Below are positions 5,291 to 5,986 of a stretch of DNA of 5,986 nt, piece after piece. The notes below the pieces were generated by a model that did not search any database, was not told the DNA's origin, and saw only the letters and a program-made list of their open reading frames with translations. Every line of letters begins with the position of its first letter. The first letter of the stretch is position 1. Position numbers and translations under genes: made by a program. The DNA comes from Fidelibacterota bacterium. Lineage in GTDB: Bacteria; Fidelibacterota; UBA8477; JABMPR01. The stretch spans positions 1 to 5,986 of the forward strand of contig JAUVKO010000140.1 of the NCBI GenBank assembly GCA_030596225.1, read 5' to 3'.

Positions 5291-5986
5291 CTATATTTCA
5301 GCCATCTCACGGAATTCAGCTTCCGTCAGTATTTTGACATCTAACTTGGCAGCCTTTTCCAACTTAGAACCGGCACCGGGACCAGCCACCAGATAATCAA
5401 TTTTATTGCTGATAGTATTAGCTGTTGATCCACCTAAAGCCTCCACTGTCTCTCTCGCCGTATCCCGATTTAAATACTCCAGTTTCCCTGTAAATACAAA
5501 GGCCAAACCGACAAACTTCCCCTCGGTAATAGCCGTGATATCTTTTTTAGGATCCAGACCTGAAGCAGCTAGGTTGGCAATAAGATCCCGATTGTCTGCT
5601 TCTTTAAAAAACTCCACTACAGCTCGGGCAACAATAGGTCCCACCTCATGAATTGTTTCAAGTTCGTCTGTTGATATATCAGAAAGCTTTGACAGTGAAC
5701 CAAATTTATCAGCTAGAACCTTGGAAATATGTTCACCAACATTGTGAATACCCAGACCATGGATTAAACGCCAGAGATCAACTGATTTACTGGTCTCAAT
5801 TGCAGCTAAAACATTTTCGGCGGATTTATCTGCCATGCGCTCCAGATTTGCCAATTGGTCAGCGGTCAATGTGTAAATATCAGCAATACTTTTGATTTGT
5901 TCGGTATCTACCAGTTGAGCTACAAGCTTCGATCCAAAACCATCAATATCCAGGCAGCGTTTAGCAACAAAATGTTCGATCCGTCT
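5291..5986 (-). CDS. ligA: NAD-dependent DNA ligase LigA, C-terminal part (5' end outside window)
   Basis: LigA seals nicks in duplex DNA using NAD+ and joins Okazaki fragments in the cytoplasm. The open frame runs off the right edge, leaving 231 C-terminal residues; it ends in TAG. Visible in order: a segment with LDIDGFGSKLVAQLV (fragment residues 12-26), typical of the stretch just after the zinc finger; the LERMADKSAENVLAAIE region (about 48-64); helix-hairpin-helix repeats including GLGIHNVGEHI and IHEVGPIVARAV (about 76-127); and a C-terminal BRCT domain (about 156-231) with FTGKL, ALGG, DYLVAGPGAGSKLEKA and a final ILTEAEF. The adenylation domain, OB fold and zinc-binding cysteines lie outside the window. 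A TTG at 5869 could look like a start, but the ligase homology continues unbroken upstream of it. The end matches the usual LigA C-terminus, so the gene looks intact here. A repeat hairpin with a T tract follows 39 bp downstream. Confidence 0.97.
   Translation of the reverse strand, partial: RRIEHFVAKRCLDIDGFGSKLVAQLVDTEQIKSIADIYTLTADQLANLERMADKSAENVLAAIETSKSVDLWRLIHGLGIHNVGEHISKVLADKFGSLSKLSDISTDELETIHEVGPIVARAVVEFFKEADNRDLIANLAASGLDPKKDITAITEGKFVGLAFVFTGKLEYLNRDTARETVEALGGSTANTISNKIDYLVAGPGAGSKLEKAAKLDVKILTEAEFREMAEI

Noticed and set aside
1..5986. A new defence, biosynthetic or other multi-gene system
   Set aside because: All intact genes belong to well-known housekeeping or central metabolic families; only the repeats and the broken DjlA-like gene are unusual.

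Overview
The window looks like chromosomal DNA of an uncultivated bacterium. Every convincing gene lies on the minus strand, and each intergenic gap of about 200 bp or more holds a palindromic interspersed repeat. GC content is moderate by eye. Repeat words such as TTGCGAGGAG, CTTCGACAGGCTCAG and CATGCTGAGC, together with a DjlA-type protein and separate propionyl-CoA pathway subunits, recall genomes of the FCB group and related candidate phyla (for example Marinimicrobia-like lineages). That placement rests on memory of repeat style and is only a suggestion.

Read along the minus strand from the right edge: (1) 5986-5291 is the 3' part of ligA, the NAD-dependent DNA ligase, cut by the window edge. 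(2) 5290-5080 is a gap with two repeat hairpins, one followed by a T tract that could terminate ligA. (3) 5079-3077 holds a biotin carboxylase and a biotin carboxyl carrier protein, coupled by an ATGA overlap. (4) 3076-2833 is a gap with a TTGCGAGGAG-type palindrome that has a second hairpin nested in it. (5) 2832-2110 is a DjlA-like gene (glycine-rich membrane segment, TerB-like domain, C-terminal J domain) interrupted by one in-frame TAA. (6) 2109-1831 is a gap almost filled by a compound inverted repeat. (7) 1830-328 is the catalytic large subunit of methylmalonyl-CoA mutase, without a B12-binding domain. (8) 327-1 contains a hairpin repeat, a diverged copy of the repeat in (6), and possibly a scrap of an IS481-like transposase.

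The metabolic genes fit the propionyl-CoA to succinyl-CoA route. The carboxylase and carrier would make methylmalonyl-CoA, and the mutase would isomerise it to succinyl-CoA. The carboxyltransferase subunit, the epimerase and the cobalamin-binding mutase subunit are not in the window. DjlA and LigA are housekeeping proteins with no visible link to that pathway.

I found no previously undescribed multi-gene system. The points most worth a second look are the in-frame stop in the DjlA-like gene, the repeat hairpins whose arms differ in sequence but stay complementary, and hairpins apparently nested inside other repeats.
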